A stretch of 64,000 nt of DNA from Zobellia galactanivorans (GCF_000973105.1 NC_015844.1:3344501-3408500), one strand, 5' to 3'. Counted from the first letter of the stretch, positions 35,881 to 44,658 are shown. A program made the numbers and translations. Notes: generated by a model from the letters alone, not told the origin.

Positions 35881-36822
35881 TTAAAAGAATCTTGGAGCTA
35901 TGGCCCTTCTTCCAAATCGAGATCGGAATTCATACCTGAGCACTATTTCAAACGAGCCATCGTTGAACCTAGAACCGCCCAATTCTGAAATTTCCCGGTC
36001 ATAAGCAAGGCCTAATAATATTTGGTCAGAGGCTTGAAAACCAAAAAGACCGCTCACCGCGGCATCCCATCTATAGGCCGCTCCCAAGATAAATTTGTCG
36101 TTGAACATAAAATTAGCGGATAGGTCGATCTGTAAGGGGGCGCCATTTACGGCTTTGAGCAATAAAGTGGGCTTAAACTTCCACCTTTGGTTCAATTCGT
36201 ATATGTAGCCCGTGATTAAATAGAAGTTCATACGTTCTTTGGCCAAGAAGGATGAGCTTGTAGCATTGCCATCGAAATGTTTGGTGGCCAAAAAGTTTGG
36301 AACGGAGAAACCGATATAGAACTTCTCGTCGTAATAATATACCCCAGCGCCAAAATTCGGTGAAAATTTTCTGTCGATATTGGTCAGGCTGGTACTGGCG
36401 ACTTCATCGTTATAGTTGGCCAGTTTACTAAAATCTAAATTCAGTACATGTCCGCTTGCCTTTAGCCCGAAGGCAAGTTTTGCTTCCCTGGTAATAGGTA
36501 CCGTATATGAAAAAACACCGTCAAAATACGTTTCTTGACTAGTGCCGTTTCCTATATCGTCATTGACTATGGATAGTCCCACACCGACCCTTTCGGAAAC
36601 CGGCGTGTGAAAATTAAGGGTTTGGGTTTTGGGAGCTCCTTCTATTCCGACCCATTGGGAGCGGTGTAGTCCGGCAATACTGAAAACACCCCTAGAACCT
36701 GCATAAGCAGGGTTGATGGCCATGGTATTATACATATACTGTGTATAGTGGGCGTCTTGTTGCGCACTTAGACCACTTAATGAAGAAATGGTAATGAGTA
36801 CGGCCAGAAGGAATTTTTTCAT
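35881..36822 (-). CDS. PorP/SprF family T9SS membrane protein, copy 1
   Basis: This 313-aa outer-membrane protein has a signal peptide (ending GLSAQ) and the hallmarks QDAHYTQYMYNTMAINPAYAGSR, LHRSQWVGIEGAPKTQT, LGLAYDREISELG and SFEIVLRYEF. It matches the copy at 25876-26814 over its whole length, so the two are probably tandem duplicates with the giant repeat gene between them. It is the first gene of the adhesin locus; the 282 bp between it and the giant gene show no other gene and may hold a second promoter. By analogy with SprF/SprB it probably helps deliver or anchor the neighbouring adhesin (inference). Confidence 0.92.
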   Translation of the reverse strand: MKKFLLAVLITISSLSGLSAQQDAHYTQYMYNTMAINPAYAGSRGVFSIAGLHRSQWVGIEGAPKTQTLNFHTPVSERVGVGLSIVNDDIGNGTSQETYFDGVFSYTVPITREAKLAFGLKASGHVLNLDFSKLANYNDEVASTSLTNIDRKFSPNFGAGVYYYDEKFYIGFSVPNFLATKHFDGNATSSSFLAKERMNFYLITGYIYELNQRWKFKPTLLLKAVNGAPLQIDLSANFMFNDKFILGAAYRWDAAVSGLFGFQASDQILLGLAYDREISELGGSRFNDGSFEIVLRYEFRSRFGRRAIAPRFF

Positions 36823-36922
36823 GACTTTTTATTTGGATAAAAAGAAGATAATGTTGTATCTATCTCGGTAAAGATATTTATTTTTCCCGTTTAGGAGTCT
36901 TGTAATCGTCGATTGATAAAAT

Positions 36923-36944
36923 AAATCGATGCGCTTATCGATTT
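36923..36944 (-). terminator. Possible terminator after cca
   Basis: AAATCGAT (36923-36930) and ATCGATTT (36937-36944) form a perfect 8-bp stem over a 6-nt loop. On the minus strand it is followed by ATTTTATC, a weak T tract. It lies about 90 bp past the cca stop, before the PorP/SprF gene. Confidence 0.4.
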
Positions 36945-37035
36945 CACTTTTTAAAAAAAAAATAGGAAATGGAGTAGACGATACGGTTTTGTTTTTATTG
37001 TATTTCAATGGGAAAAAGAAGGTCTTACAACAAAT

Positions 37036-38460
37036 TTAGACCGGTGTAAGTCCGATAGATTTACCTTTTGCGAGCATAAATTCTTTTGCAGCCTCGTATT
37101 CATTAGGGATTTCGCCCTCTAAAATGGCCTCTTTAATGGCTTCTTTGATAATGCCTATTTCTTTTGAAGGCTTAAGGTTGAAGGTTTTCATAATTTCCTC
37201 ACCGCTCACCGGGGGTTGAAAATTACGTATTTGATCTCGTTCTTCTACCTCGATTATTTTTTGGCGGACAATTTTAAAATTGTTCTTATACCTCCTTTGT
37301 TTCTTTGGGTTTTTGGTGGTGATATCGGCTTCACAAAGGGTCATTAGGTCCTCTACGTTTTCCCCCGCATCAAAAACGAGGCGGCGTACCGCTGAATCCG
37401 TAGCGAAATCTTCGGATAGAACGATTGGCCTAGAGCTCATCAAAACCATTTTTTGAACGAATTTCATCTTGTCGTTCAAGGGCATCCGCAGCCGTTTGAA
37501 TAATTTGTAGACCATTTTAGATCCAACGAACTCGTGTCCGTGGAAAGTCCATCCTATTTTTTTATGGAATTTCTTGGTCGGAGCCTTGCCGATATCGTGC
37601 AATAGGGCCGCCCAACGCAGCCAAAGGTTATCGGTAGTTATTGCAATATTGTCAACAACCTCCAAGGTGTGCCAAAAATTGTCTTTGTGGCGTTGTCCTT
37701 CTATTTCCTCTATTCCCTGTAATGCGACCAGTTCAGGAAGGATATAGGGCAGGAGTCCTGTTTTATGCAATAGGGAAAAGCCAATGGAAGGCTTGCTACT
37801 GGCCAATATTTTGTTGAGTTCATCAACGATTCGCTCTTTTGATATGATTTTTATCCGCTCTTTGTTTACCGTAATGGCTTGGAGGGAATTATCTTCGATC
37901 TTAAAGTTCAATTGCGTGGCGAAGCGAATGGCCCGCATCATGCGTAAGGGGTCGTCGGAATACGTAATTCCGGGAGCTAGGGGAGTTCGTATAATGTTTT
38001 TGTCGAGGTCGGCAAGACCGTTAAAAGGATCCAGTAGCTCCCCAAAATCAGTTGGATTTAGGGAAAGGGCCAAGGCATTGATCGTAAAATCACGACGGTT
38101 TTGGTCATCTGCCAATGAGCCATCCTCTACTACGGGTTTACGACTATCCCTATGATAGCTTTCTTTTCGGGCTCCAACGAATTCCAGTTCAATTTCACCG
38201 TGGCGCAACATGGCCGTGCCGAAATTTTTGAAAACACTCACCTTTGGCTTTCCTTCAAGCAAGGAAGCTACTTTTCTGGCGAGGTCAATACCGCTTCCTA
38301 CGGCGACAATATCGATATCTTTTGGAGTGCCTCTTTGCAGTAAATAATCCCTGACAAATCCTCCGATAACATAGCAGTCCACCCCCAATTCATCGGCAGC
38401 TTGTGAAACGATTTTGAAAACTGGATTTGAAAGCGCTTGTTTATAGTTCAAAGATTTCAT
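37036..38460 (-). CDS. cca: CCA tRNA nucleotidyltransferase with HD domain
   Basis: This class II nucleotidyltransferase adds or repairs the 3' CCA end of tRNAs. Seen: [12 protein letters not shown] and DIDIVAVG, giving the GG-x-VRD and D-x-D metal-binding motifs near residues 30-55; [11 protein letters not shown] near 123; [16 protein letters not shown] near 170; and an HD-domain block ([23 protein letters not shown]) near 285-315. A longer frame begins with TTG at 38478; ATG 38460 gives the natural start [15 protein letters not shown] and 474 aa. It is about 60 bp downstream of the TsaC-like gene on the same strand. Confidence 0.95.
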   Translation of the reverse strand: MKSLNYKQALSNPVFKIVSQAADELGVDCYVIGGFVRDYLLQRGTPKDIDIVAVGSGIDLARKVASLLEGKPKVSVFKNFGTAMLRHGEIELEFVGARKESYHRDSRKPVVEDGSLADDQNRRDFTINALALSLNPTDFGELLDPFNGLADLDKNIIRTPLAPGITYSDDPLRMMRAIRFATQLNFKIEDNSLQAITVNKERIKIISKERIVDELNKILASSKPSIGFSLLHKTGLLPYILPELVALQGIEEIEGQRHKDNFWHTLEVVDNIAITTDNLWLRWAALLHDIGKAPTKKFHKKIGWTFHGHEFVGSKMVYKLFKRLRMPLNDKMKFVQKMVLMSSRPIVLSEDFATDSAVRRLVFDAGENVEDLMTLCEADITTKNPKKQRRYKNNFKIVRQKIIEVEERDQIRNFQPPVSGEEIMKTFNLKPSKEIGIIKEAIKEAILEGEIPNEYEAAKEFMLAKGKSIGLTPV

Positions 38461-38521
38461 TTTTAGTTGGCTGCCCAAAATACGAATAACAAATAAGGCC
38501 CAATATTTTGTTACATCAAAT

Positions 38522-39082
38522 TTATTCGCGTATTACTTTTACCGTACCGTCACTACTCAATTTGATGATGGCAGAAGGCACCGCGTTTTTTTCTTCGGGC
38601 TGCAAATTTACCACATAGTCTACACCTTTTAAAATAACTTTGTCTATTTCACCGAAACTTTTAGGCGTTGGGCGCCCTGAAATGTTGGAAGAAGTAGAAA
38701 CAATAGGTTTTTTGAACTTGTTGATCAGGTAGCGGCAAAATTTGTCGGAAGCTACCCGTACGGCCAAGGTATTATCTTCGGCGATCAAATTTTTGGCAAT
38801 ACCCTTGGGATTGTCGTAGACAATAGTGGTGGGTTTGGTAGAAAGGTCCATGATATCATAGGCCAGATCGGGAACCTCTTCTATGGTTCGTTCGAGCATG
38901 GCATCATTGGCTACCAGGCAAATTAGGGCCTTGCTATCTTCCCTTTGCTTTAGGTCGTATATCTTCTTTACGGCCGACTCATTGGTAGCGTCACAACCAA
39001 TACCCCAGACGGTATCAGTGGGGTAGAGAATGAGGCCGCCTTGTTGTAAGACGCTAATGGCTTGGTCTATCTCCTTTTGCAT
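38522..39082 (-). CDS. L-threonylcarbamoyladenylate synthase (TsaC/Sua5/YrdC family)
   Basis: It makes threonylcarbamoyl-AMP from threonine, bicarbonate and ATP, the first step of t6A37 tRNA modification. The 186 aa from ATG 39082 have the family block [32 protein letters not shown] near 20-50, with the KxR-type motif KQRED, and [19 protein letters not shown] near 128-146. Length fits the single-domain TsaC/YrdC type. The gene overlaps the 3' end of the upstream glycosyltransferase gene by 29 bp, which suggests the glycan cluster was inserted next to it or that they are translated together. Confidence 0.93.
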   Translation of the reverse strand: MQKEIDQAISVLQQGGLILYPTDTVWGIGCDATNESAVKKIYDLKQREDSKALICLVANDAMLERTIEEVPDLAYDIMDLSTKPTTIVYDNPKGIAKNLIAEDNTLAVRVASDKFCRYLINKFKKPIVSTSSNISGRPTPKSFGEIDKVILKGVDYVVNLQPEEKNAVPSAIIKLSSDGTVKVIRE

Positions 39083-39917
39083 TTTTATCAAAAATTATAC
39101 TTCTAATATTATATTCCTTCTCAAGCTGTGCCCATTGTTTGGTATTTAGGTCTTTGCCCAAATTTATTTTTTTAAGTGATACCTTCTGGGTATTTCCAAT
39201 AGGAATCGGGTCTTTGGGTCTAAGGGTTGCTTCTACGGATAGTGTGCCCTTCAAAAGGGCCATAGCTTTAAACCAAAGGTCGTCTGCTTTTGGGGTCAAG
39301 GCCATAAACTTATCCAGGTCGGTAGCATCTTTGTGCAGGGAGTTTGGCGGATACAAAATACCCCATGCACCAATAGGGACCATTACTTTATCATTCATTT
39401 TTTTAGAATTCTTCCATTGTCTAAATGGTTTAGGGTTTCCCGTTTCATCATAGCTTAAATTTACGGTGCGATTGGCTATGATATGCTTTGGGGCCTTTAG
39501 ATGTTCCTTGTATAAAAGTTCGATCAAATTCTTTCGATACATTAAATCATCATCTATGGTGATAATTGTTTTCTCCGGAAATGCAACGAGGGAGTGTATC
39601 AGCTTTCTATGGGATGACGTTAAATCAGAAAACCGTATCTCAAATCTGTTACCAATTAAAGCTTTAAGTTTTTTAGGAATGGCATTCTTAAGGTCGTTAT
39701 TAAGCCAAAGAACAATCTTTTCGGGCAGCATAGACTGATTTAATATACTTTTTACGACCAAATGAAGGGTGTTCAATCTACTAGGGATTGAGGTTAAGGA
39801 AACAATTACCGGTACAGTCCTTTCATTGTGATGGCCCGAATCCGATACATTGAATTTTTTTAAAGAGAGTTTGACCGTAGTGTAAATGGAGATCGGTAGT
39901 TCTTTGATGAGTTTCAT
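39054..39917 (-). CDS. Putative glycosyltransferase (GT-A-like)
   Basis: This 287-aa cytoplasmic protein lacks membrane segments. VIVSLTSIPSRLNTLHLVVKSILNQS (about 37-62) is a nucleotide-sugar-binding N-terminus like that of GT-A enzymes, and TIITIDDDLMY (about 115-125) carries the D-x-D-like metal motif. FRQWKNSKK and PIGAWGILYPP follow, and ADDLWFKAMAL (about 212-222) could hold the catalytic acidic residue. Homologues are usually annotated only as glycosyltransferases in surface-polysaccharide clusters. The acceptor and sugar cannot be told. It is 22 bp downstream of the ATP-grasp gene, in the same direction, and its 3' end overlaps the TsaC-like gene. Confidence 0.72.
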   Translation of the reverse strand: MKLIKELPISIYTTVKLSLKKFNVSDSGHHNERTVPVIVSLTSIPSRLNTLHLVVKSILNQSMLPEKIVLWLNNDLKNAIPKKLKALIGNRFEIRFSDLTSSHRKLIHSLVAFPEKTIITIDDDLMYRKNLIELLYKEHLKAPKHIIANRTVNLSYDETGNPKPFRQWKNSKKMNDKVMVPIGAWGILYPPNSLHKDATDLDKFMALTPKADDLWFKAMALLKGTLSVEATLRPKDPIPIGNTQKVSLKKINLGKDLNTKQWAQLEKEYNIRSIIFDKNAKGDRPSH

Positions 39918-39939
39918 AAATTACACATTTAAGCAAAGC

Positions 39940-40815
39940 CTATAAAATTGGTTCTGGTAATTTAATATAGTTTCCGAAAATGGTATTGTATTCATCAGGG
40001 AAAAAGTCTAATCTGCCATCCCCAGGGTAAAATGTCATTTCACCAAAAATAATTTTCCCATCTAGGTTATAGAGGTCAACACGTACAAAGGGGAAATCAA
40101 AGGCCAAAGTTCGTGCAACTTCTATCATCTTTTCAAAATTGGGAGGTTTGGGGAGGTCATCCTCCAATTGTTGAATATGGGCGCGCCTAACGGGTAGTTT
40201 GTTCCAATCTATATCATAATAGGCTCGTTTTAATGTGCTACCGCGATCTGTATCTATGTTCAAGAATTTGGGTTCTCCGTTAAAACAGAAAAATTTATAG
40301 TCGTTGATATCTTCCTTGCCCAGTTCCTCTAGATATTTTTCAACGATTATTTTGGGCTCGGCGTTCTTATAAGCCCATTCTAACCCGCCACGCCAATATT
40401 GGTTTTTGCGAATCCACTTATGGAGTAATAGCTTGGCTTTTCTTTTGTTGAGTTTTGTTTTGTCATTGACCAAAATGTTAAAATGAAAGCCATGTGTGGC
40501 CTTTATGACAAATTGTTGGGGAAGGGCATCAAAATTTATTTCACTAGGTTTTTTATAAACACCGATAAGTTCGTTAAGGTATTGCTCGCCAATTTTGTCC
40601 TTGACATATTCACGAACGTCATATTTGTCTACTAGTTGGGTTAAAAGGTCTCTTTTGTAGTAAACTTTGAGCCATTGTATTTTTTGGTTGAACTCTATAG
40701 GCCGTTCTAAATCTAATTTCTTTCCTACGTAATATTCGTAATATGCTTTAACATATGTTGGTGGGGGCAAAAATTTTAGTTTTTTCTGAAGTCCTATCCA
40801 TAATTTTCTTAGCAT
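39940..40815 (-). CDS. TupA-like ATP-grasp protein (surface-polymer biosynthesis)
   Basis: The 291 aa match the TupA-like ATP-grasp family, named for the teichuronopeptide ligase and common in capsule/LPS loci, where members probably form amide bonds between glycans and amino acids. Seen: the family opening (EFNQKIQWLKVYYKRDLLTQLVDKYDVREYV, about 42-72); FVIKATHGFHFNILV (about 101-115), the ATP-binding lysine strand; IIVEKYLEEL and DYKFFCFNGEPKFLNIDTDR (about 155-190); and VRVDLYNLDGKIIFGEMTFYPGDG (about 244-267), with the metal-binding E/N-type strand. Its promoter is one half of the palindrome at 40836-40855. Confidence 0.85.
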   Translation of the reverse strand: MLRKLWIGLQKKLKFLPPPTYVKAYYEYYVGKKLDLERPIEFNQKIQWLKVYYKRDLLTQLVDKYDVREYVKDKIGEQYLNELIGVYKKPSEINFDALPQQFVIKATHGFHFNILVNDKTKLNKRKAKLLLHKWIRKNQYWRGGLEWAYKNAEPKIIVEKYLEELGKEDINDYKFFCFNGEPKFLNIDTDRGSTLKRAYYDIDWNKLPVRRAHIQQLEDDLPKPPNFEKMIEVARTLAFDFPFVRVDLYNLDGKIIFGEMTFYPGDGRLDFFPDEYNTIFGNYIKLPEPIL

Positions 40816-40835
40816 AGCAATACATTATTGAATAG

Positions 40836-40855
40836 TACAAAGATATATCTTTGTA
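40836..40855. promoter_or_regulatory. Palindromic back-to-back promoter elements
   Basis: The 20 bp are a perfect palindrome: TACAAAGATA followed by its reverse complement TATCTTTGTA. Each half carries an exact Bacteroidota -7 element, TATCTTTG (+, 40846-40853; minus, 40845-40838). Transcription would start 20-odd bp before each of the divergent genes at 40815 (-) and 40875 (+). A TTG at 40828-40830 (spacing 15) could serve weakly as -33 for the plus side. Confidence 0.65.
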
Positions 40856-40874
40856 GTTTACTATTTTTGAGCTT

Positions 40875-41708
40875 ATGAATACCAATGTAGATGAAAGTGT
40901 AAAAATCTCTATAATTATCAGTACCTATAACGCCGAAGAGTGGCTTCAAAAAGTGTTATGGGGGTTTAACTGTCAGAATTATAAGAATTTTGAAATAGTT
41001 ATAGCAGATGACGGGTCGGGTCCTAAAACGAAAGCCCTCATTGATTTAATGAGGGAAGAGGTCTTTTATCCGATAGTACATGTATGGCAGGAAGATGATG
41101 GCTTTCAAAAGTCTAGAATACTTAATAAGGCTCTGGTAAATTGTAAGGGGGAATATATTATCATGACCGATGGGGATTGTATACCACGAGAAGATTTTGT
41201 GCATGTACACTATCTGAATAAGAGTCATGGTTACTTTATTTCAGGAGGATATTACATGTTGCCAATGAATATTTCAAAATTAATAACCAAGGAAGATATA
41301 GAGGCACAAAGTTGTTTTGATATTAATTGGTTGAAAGAGAAAGGTATTCCGAAGACATTTAAAAACAATAAGTTAACGGCTAAAGGCTTTATGTCTAGAA
41401 TGTTGAATATAATAACCCCTACTAAAGCCAGTTGGAATGGTCATAACTCTTCAGGTTGGAAGAAAGACATTCTGAATGTTAACGGTTTCGATGAACGTAT
41501 GCAATATGGGGGGCAGGATAGGGAGTTGGGAGAACGACTCTTTAATTTTGGAATAAAATCCAAACAACTAAGATATAGTGCGGTATGTGTGCACTTAGAC
41601 CACAAACGAGGGTATAAAACCCCTGAGTCAATTGCCAAGAATGTTAAAATACGAAGGGAGACCAGAAATAGAAAATTGGTATGGACACATTACGGCATTA
41701 CCAAATAA
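40875..41708 (+). CDS. Family 2 glycosyltransferase with galactosyltransferase-type C-terminus
   Basis: This 277-aa GT-A enzyme has no membrane segment. Seen: SIIISTYNAEEWLQKVLWGF (about 12-31); FEIVIADDGSG (about 39-49); the metal-binding IIMTDGDCIPREDFV (about 95-109); and the C-terminal NVNGFDERMQYGGQDRELGERL block (about 198-219), where GG-x-D-x-E is typical of GT2/GT27-like enzymes and holds the likely catalytic acid. It probably adds a sugar to a lipid-linked or LPS-core acceptor; the specificity is unknown. It is transcribed divergently from the ATP-grasp gene through the shared palindrome, and its last 19 bp overlap the end of the convergent glycosyltransferase gene. Confidence 0.88.
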   Translation: MNTNVDESVKISIIISTYNAEEWLQKVLWGFNCQNYKNFEIVIADDGSGPKTKALIDLMREEVFYPIVHVWQEDDGFQKSRILNKALVNCKGEYIIMTDGDCIPREDFVHVHYLNKSHGYFISGGYYMLPMNISKLITKEDIEAQSCFDINWLKEKGIPKTFKNNKLTAKGFMSRMLNIITPTKASWNGHNSSGWKKDILNVNGFDERMQYGGQDRELGERLFNFGIKSKQLRYSAVCVHLDHKRGYKTPESIAKNVKIRRETRNRKLVWTHYGITK

Positions 41709-42484
41709 TATGCTAGTTCGTTCTTTTTTTCAAGACGTTTTAATTCTTTACAATACTCCAAAACACCTAAAGCGTTCAAATAGGATATTGTAATTCCTTT
41801 TTTACCATCAAGGAAGCCTAGACGTAAAAAATAATGATTAAAGAATTTCCAAAAAGGCTTAACCATCATTAACAGGTAAGTGAATTTTTTCTCTCGGTAG
41901 AACGACTCTTTAGCCTTGAGCCTACCATATCTAAGCATTTTCTGTTTGTAATCCTCATAGTTCTTATAACAGAAATGGATTAATTTTTCATTAAAAATAC
42001 CAGATGCCCCATTTACTTCTAGGGTCTCGTGCACAATTTTTTTATCAGAAAATCTTGCTTTACTTTTTCTAAAAAGACGATAGTTTTTGTCCGTTTGCCA
42101 TCCGCTAAAATTTAAAGCTTCGTTTTGAAACATAAATTTTCTATAAAACCAAAAAGCTACATTTTCCGTGTTGCCGTTCAGAACTTCTTTAATTTCATTC
42201 TTTAATGGTTCGGTGACAACTTCGTCGGCATCTAAAAACAAAACCCAATCATTTGTAGCTTGCTTTAAGGTATAGGATTTTTGCGAAGTAAAATTCGCGA
42301 AAGGGTGTTGAATGACCTTGACCTTAGGGTGAGCTAAAAGATATTCGTAAGTACCATCGGTGCTGTAAGAATCTACTACGATAATTTCATCGGCGAATTC
42401 AACTGACTCAATACACCTTTCAATGTATCCCATTTCATTGTAGGTGATAATTAGGGCCGATAACTTTTCTCTTTCTTTTATCAT
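41690..42484 (-). CDS. Family 2 glycosyltransferase, LPS-core (WaaE/KdtX)-like
   Basis: The 264 aa match the WaaE/KdtX group of GT2 enzymes, which add a hexose to the LPS inner core. Seen: LSALIITYNEMGYIERCIESVEFADEIIVVDSYSTDGT (about 8-45); NDWVLFLDADEVVTEPL (about 77-93), with the LDADE metal motif; and a basic C-terminal half with KMLRYGRLKAKE and two amphipathic or hydrophobic stretches for membrane association. It lies between a terminator (42530-42561) and the convergent gene, with which it overlaps by 19 bp. Confidence 0.87.
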   Translation of the reverse strand: MIKEREKLSALIITYNEMGYIERCIESVEFADEIIVVDSYSTDGTYEYLLAHPKVKVIQHPFANFTSQKSYTLKQATNDWVLFLDADEVVTEPLKNEIKEVLNGNTENVAFWFYRKFMFQNEALNFSGWQTDKNYRLFRKSKARFSDKKIVHETLEVNGASGIFNEKLIHFCYKNYEDYKQKMLRYGRLKAKESFYREKKFTYLLMMVKPFWKFFNHYFLRLGFLDGKKGITISYLNALGVLEYCKELKRLEKKNELAYYLVMP

Positions 42485-42529
42485 TGCAATTTGTTTGGGT
42501 AGGGTTCGGTCTTCTTCTTAGTAGATTAA

Positions 42530-42561
42530 AAAGTTCGGAAAGGGTTGCGTTTCCGAACTTT
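42530..42561 (-). terminator. Terminator after dapD
   Basis: A perfect 12-bp stem (AAAGTTCGGAAA with TTTCCGAACTTT) closes an 8-nt loop. Read on the minus strand it ends in a five-T run, 76 bp past the dapD stop. Confidence 0.8.
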
Positions 42562-42637
42562 ATTAAACTACCACCTTCTTATAACAATTAAAAAACAAAA
42601 AAATTATGTTTTTTTAAAAAAAACCTTTATACCACGT

Positions 42638-43453
42638 TTAAACCGCTACATCATATTCGCGCAAAGCATCGTTTAGAGAGGTCTTTTTATTGGTACTCTC
42701 TTTTCGTGTGCCAATGATCAAAGCACAAGGCACTTGAAATTCGCCAGCGGAAAATTTCTTGGTATAGCTCCCTGGTATAACAACTGAACGGGCAGGTACC
42801 CTACCTTTCATTTCTACGGGCTCGGTACCGGTTACATCTATAATTTTGGTCGATGCCGTAAGAACCACATTAGCGCCCAATACGGCCTCTTTCTCTACTC
42901 GAACCCCTTCTACTACAATACATCTAGATCCTATGAATGCGTTGTCTTCTATGATTACCGGGGCTGCTTGTAATGGCTCTAAGACCCCGCCAATGCCTAC
43001 TCCTCCACTGAGGTGAACGTTTTTGCCTATTTGTGCGCAGCTTCCAACGGTAGCCCATGTGTCGACCATGGTGCCTTCGTCTACATAAGCGCCGATATTT
43101 ACGTAGCTAGGCATTAAAATAGTACCGGCAGAAATGTAAGCGCCATGACGGGCAACGGCGTTAGGTACCACGCGAATACCTTTCTCCTGATAACCTCGCT
43201 TTAAGGGGATTTTATCGTGGTATTCGAAAATTCCCGCTTCAAGTGTTTCCATTTTTTGGATAGGAAAATAAAGAACAACACCTTTCTTTACCCATTCGTT
43301 GATCTGCCATCCGTCTGCCGTTGGTTCGGCACAACGTAATTTACCTTGATCCAGAAGGTTTACGACTTCTCTGATGGCGTCTTGGGTAGCCGTTTCTTTT
43401 AAAAGTTCTCTGTTGTCCCATGCTTTTTCAATGGTCTCTCTTAACTCGGTCAT
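42638..43453 (-). CDS. dapD: 2,3,4,5-tetrahydropyridine-2,6-dicarboxylate N-succinyltransferase
   Basis: This enzyme transfers succinyl from succinyl-CoA to tetrahydrodipicolinate in lysine and diaminopimelate synthesis. The 271 aa are the usual length. Seen: an N-terminal helical domain; RVVPNAVARHGAYI and PSYVNIGAYVDEGTMVDTWATVGSCAQIGKN (about 95-145), with the family active-site region; left-handed beta-helix hexapeptide turns such as IEDNAFIG and VEKEAVLGANVVL; and the C-terminal VPGSYTKKF. The start is ATG 43453. A -7 element lies about 115 bp upstream and a strong terminator follows. Confidence 0.96.
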   Translation of the reverse strand: MTELRETIEKAWDNRELLKETATQDAIREVVNLLDQGKLRCAEPTADGWQINEWVKKGVVLYFPIQKMETLEAGIFEYHDKIPLKRGYQEKGIRVVPNAVARHGAYISAGTILMPSYVNIGAYVDEGTMVDTWATVGSCAQIGKNVHLSGGVGIGGVLEPLQAAPVIIEDNAFIGSRCIVVEGVRVEKEAVLGANVVLTASTKIIDVTGTEPVEMKGRVPARSVVIPGSYTKKFSAGEFQVPCALIIGTRKESTNKKTSLNDALREYDVAV

Positions 43454-43568
43454 TTTTTGTAGAATTAAATGTTATCGATGGCGCTAACGCTGCGCTACAT
43501 GCCAATTTTTGTTTAGTATTTCATAGGCCATTTAGTGATTTATGATCACCAAGGTCTTTTTGAAAGTG

Positions 43569-43576
43569 CAAATATA
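43569..43576 (-). promoter_or_regulatory. -7 promoter element for dapD
   Basis: On the minus strand this reads TATATTTG, an exact TAnnTTTG match, giving a leader of about 110 nt before dapD. That leader contains a small inverted repeat (GTGAT...ATCAC, 43535-43549). No well-spaced -33 was seen. Confidence 0.4.
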
Positions 43577-43630
43577 CGGGCTCAAATATGATTTCGGGAT
43601 TCAAATTTACGGTTATAACAATTTATAGGT

Positions 43631-43638
43631 TATTTTTG
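43631..43638 (+). promoter_or_regulatory. -7 promoter element for ruvX
   Basis: TATTTTTG matches TAnnTTTG exactly and lies 18 bp before the GTG at 43657. Transcription would begin near 43643, downstream of the longer frame's ATG at 43588. That supports the shorter ruvX start. Confidence 0.5.
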
Positions 43639-43656
43639 CAAAAAATAAATGAGAGG

Positions 43657-44067
43657 GTGGGAAGATTGTTGGCTTTGGATTATGGAAAGAAACGAACGGG
43701 AATTGCCGTTACCGATGAGTTACAACTGATTGCCTCTGGTTTAACGACGGTGCCTACTGCCGGACTTGTAGACTTTTTAAAAGATTACGTATCGAAAGAA
43801 AAGGTAGATAGGTTTATTGTGGGCGAACCGCGCCAGATGAACAATGAGCCAAGCGAGTCGGAAGCCTTGATCGTTCCATTTTTAAATCGTTTGGCCAAGG
43901 TTTTTCCGCAAATTCCTATAGAACGCCAAGACGAGCGTTTTACCTCAAAAATGGCTTTTCAGACCATGATCGATAGCGGCCTTAAAAAGAAAAAACGTAG
44001 AGACAAGGCACTGGTTGATGAAATCAGCGCAACGATTATCCTACAAGCCTATTTAAATAAGATATAA
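43657..44067 (+). CDS. ruvX: Putative Holliday-junction resolvase / pre-16S rRNA nuclease (RuvX/YqgF)
   Basis: The protein is a RNase H-fold nuclease of the YqgF family, implicated in 16S rRNA 5' maturation and possibly junction resolution. Seen: GRLLALDYGKKRTGIAVTD at the N-terminus, with the first catalytic Asp; IVGEPRQMNNEPSE (usually VVGLP/GEP); ERQDERFTSKMA, with the DER-F-TS motif; and KALVDEISATIILQAYL, with the last acidic residues. The open frame extends to an ATG at 43588, adding 23 residues unlike the family. GTG 43657 gives the canonical start (136 aa) and fits the promoter at 43631. It abuts def. Confidence 0.9.
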   Translation: MGRLLALDYGKKRTGIAVTDELQLIASGLTTVPTAGLVDFLKDYVSKEKVDRFIVGEPRQMNNEPSESEALIVPFLNRLAKVFPQIPIERQDERFTSKMAFQTMIDSGLKKKKRRDKALVDEISATIILQAYLNKI

Positions 44068-44658
44068 ATGATTTTACCAATTGTTGCGTACGGAGATCCC
44101 GTATTACGAAAGGTAGGTACCGACCTGCCCAATGATTATCCGAAGCTGAAAGAACTTGTAGAAAATATGTGGGAGACCATGTACAACGCCAATGGTGTTG
44201 GCTTGGCCGCTCCGCAAATAGGGCTACCTATCCGTTTGTTTATCGTCGATACTACTCCTTTTTCAAAAGATGAAGACCTTTCTGAAGAAGAACAGAAGCA
44301 GTTGAACGGATTCAAAAAAGTATTCATAAACGCCCAAATAGAAGAAGAAACGGGTGATGAGTGGGCCTTTAGTGAAGGATGCTTGAGTATTCCTGATATT
44401 CATGAAGACGTCAAGAGAAAGGATACGGTGACCATAAGCTATGTTGACGAAAATTTTAAGGCGCATACCGAAACCTATGATGGACTTCTGGCTCGGGTCA
44501 TTCAACACGAATACGACCATATCGAAGGCATATTGTTCACCGACAAATTGTCGACCTTAAAGAAGCGTATGCTAAAGAGCAAATTGACCAATATTTCTAA
44601 AGGGAACATTAGGGCCGATTACCGCATGCGTTTTCCAAACCTAAAAAAAGGACGTTAA
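44068..44658 (+). CDS. def: Peptide deformylase
   Basis: This metalloenzyme removes the N-formyl group from new proteins. All three family motifs are present: GVGLAAPQIG (about 44-53), EGCLSIP (about 105-111, with the metal-ligand Cys) and HEYDHIEG (about 149-156, with two metal-ligand His and the catalytic Glu). The 196 aa include the acidic insert SKDEDLSEEEQKQLNGFK (about 69-86) seen in Bacteroidota enzymes. The ATG directly follows the ruvX stop, so the two are co-transcribed, probably with the DUF5606 gene 60 bp on. Confidence 0.97.
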   Translation: MILPIVAYGDPVLRKVGTDLPNDYPKLKELVENMWETMYNANGVGLAAPQIGLPIRLFIVDTTPFSKDEDLSEEEQKQLNGFKKVFINAQIEEETGDEWAFSEGCLSIPDIHEDVKRKDTVTISYVDENFKAHTETYDGLLARVIQHEYDHIEGILFTDKLSTLKKRMLKSKLTNISKGNIRADYRMRFPNLKKGR

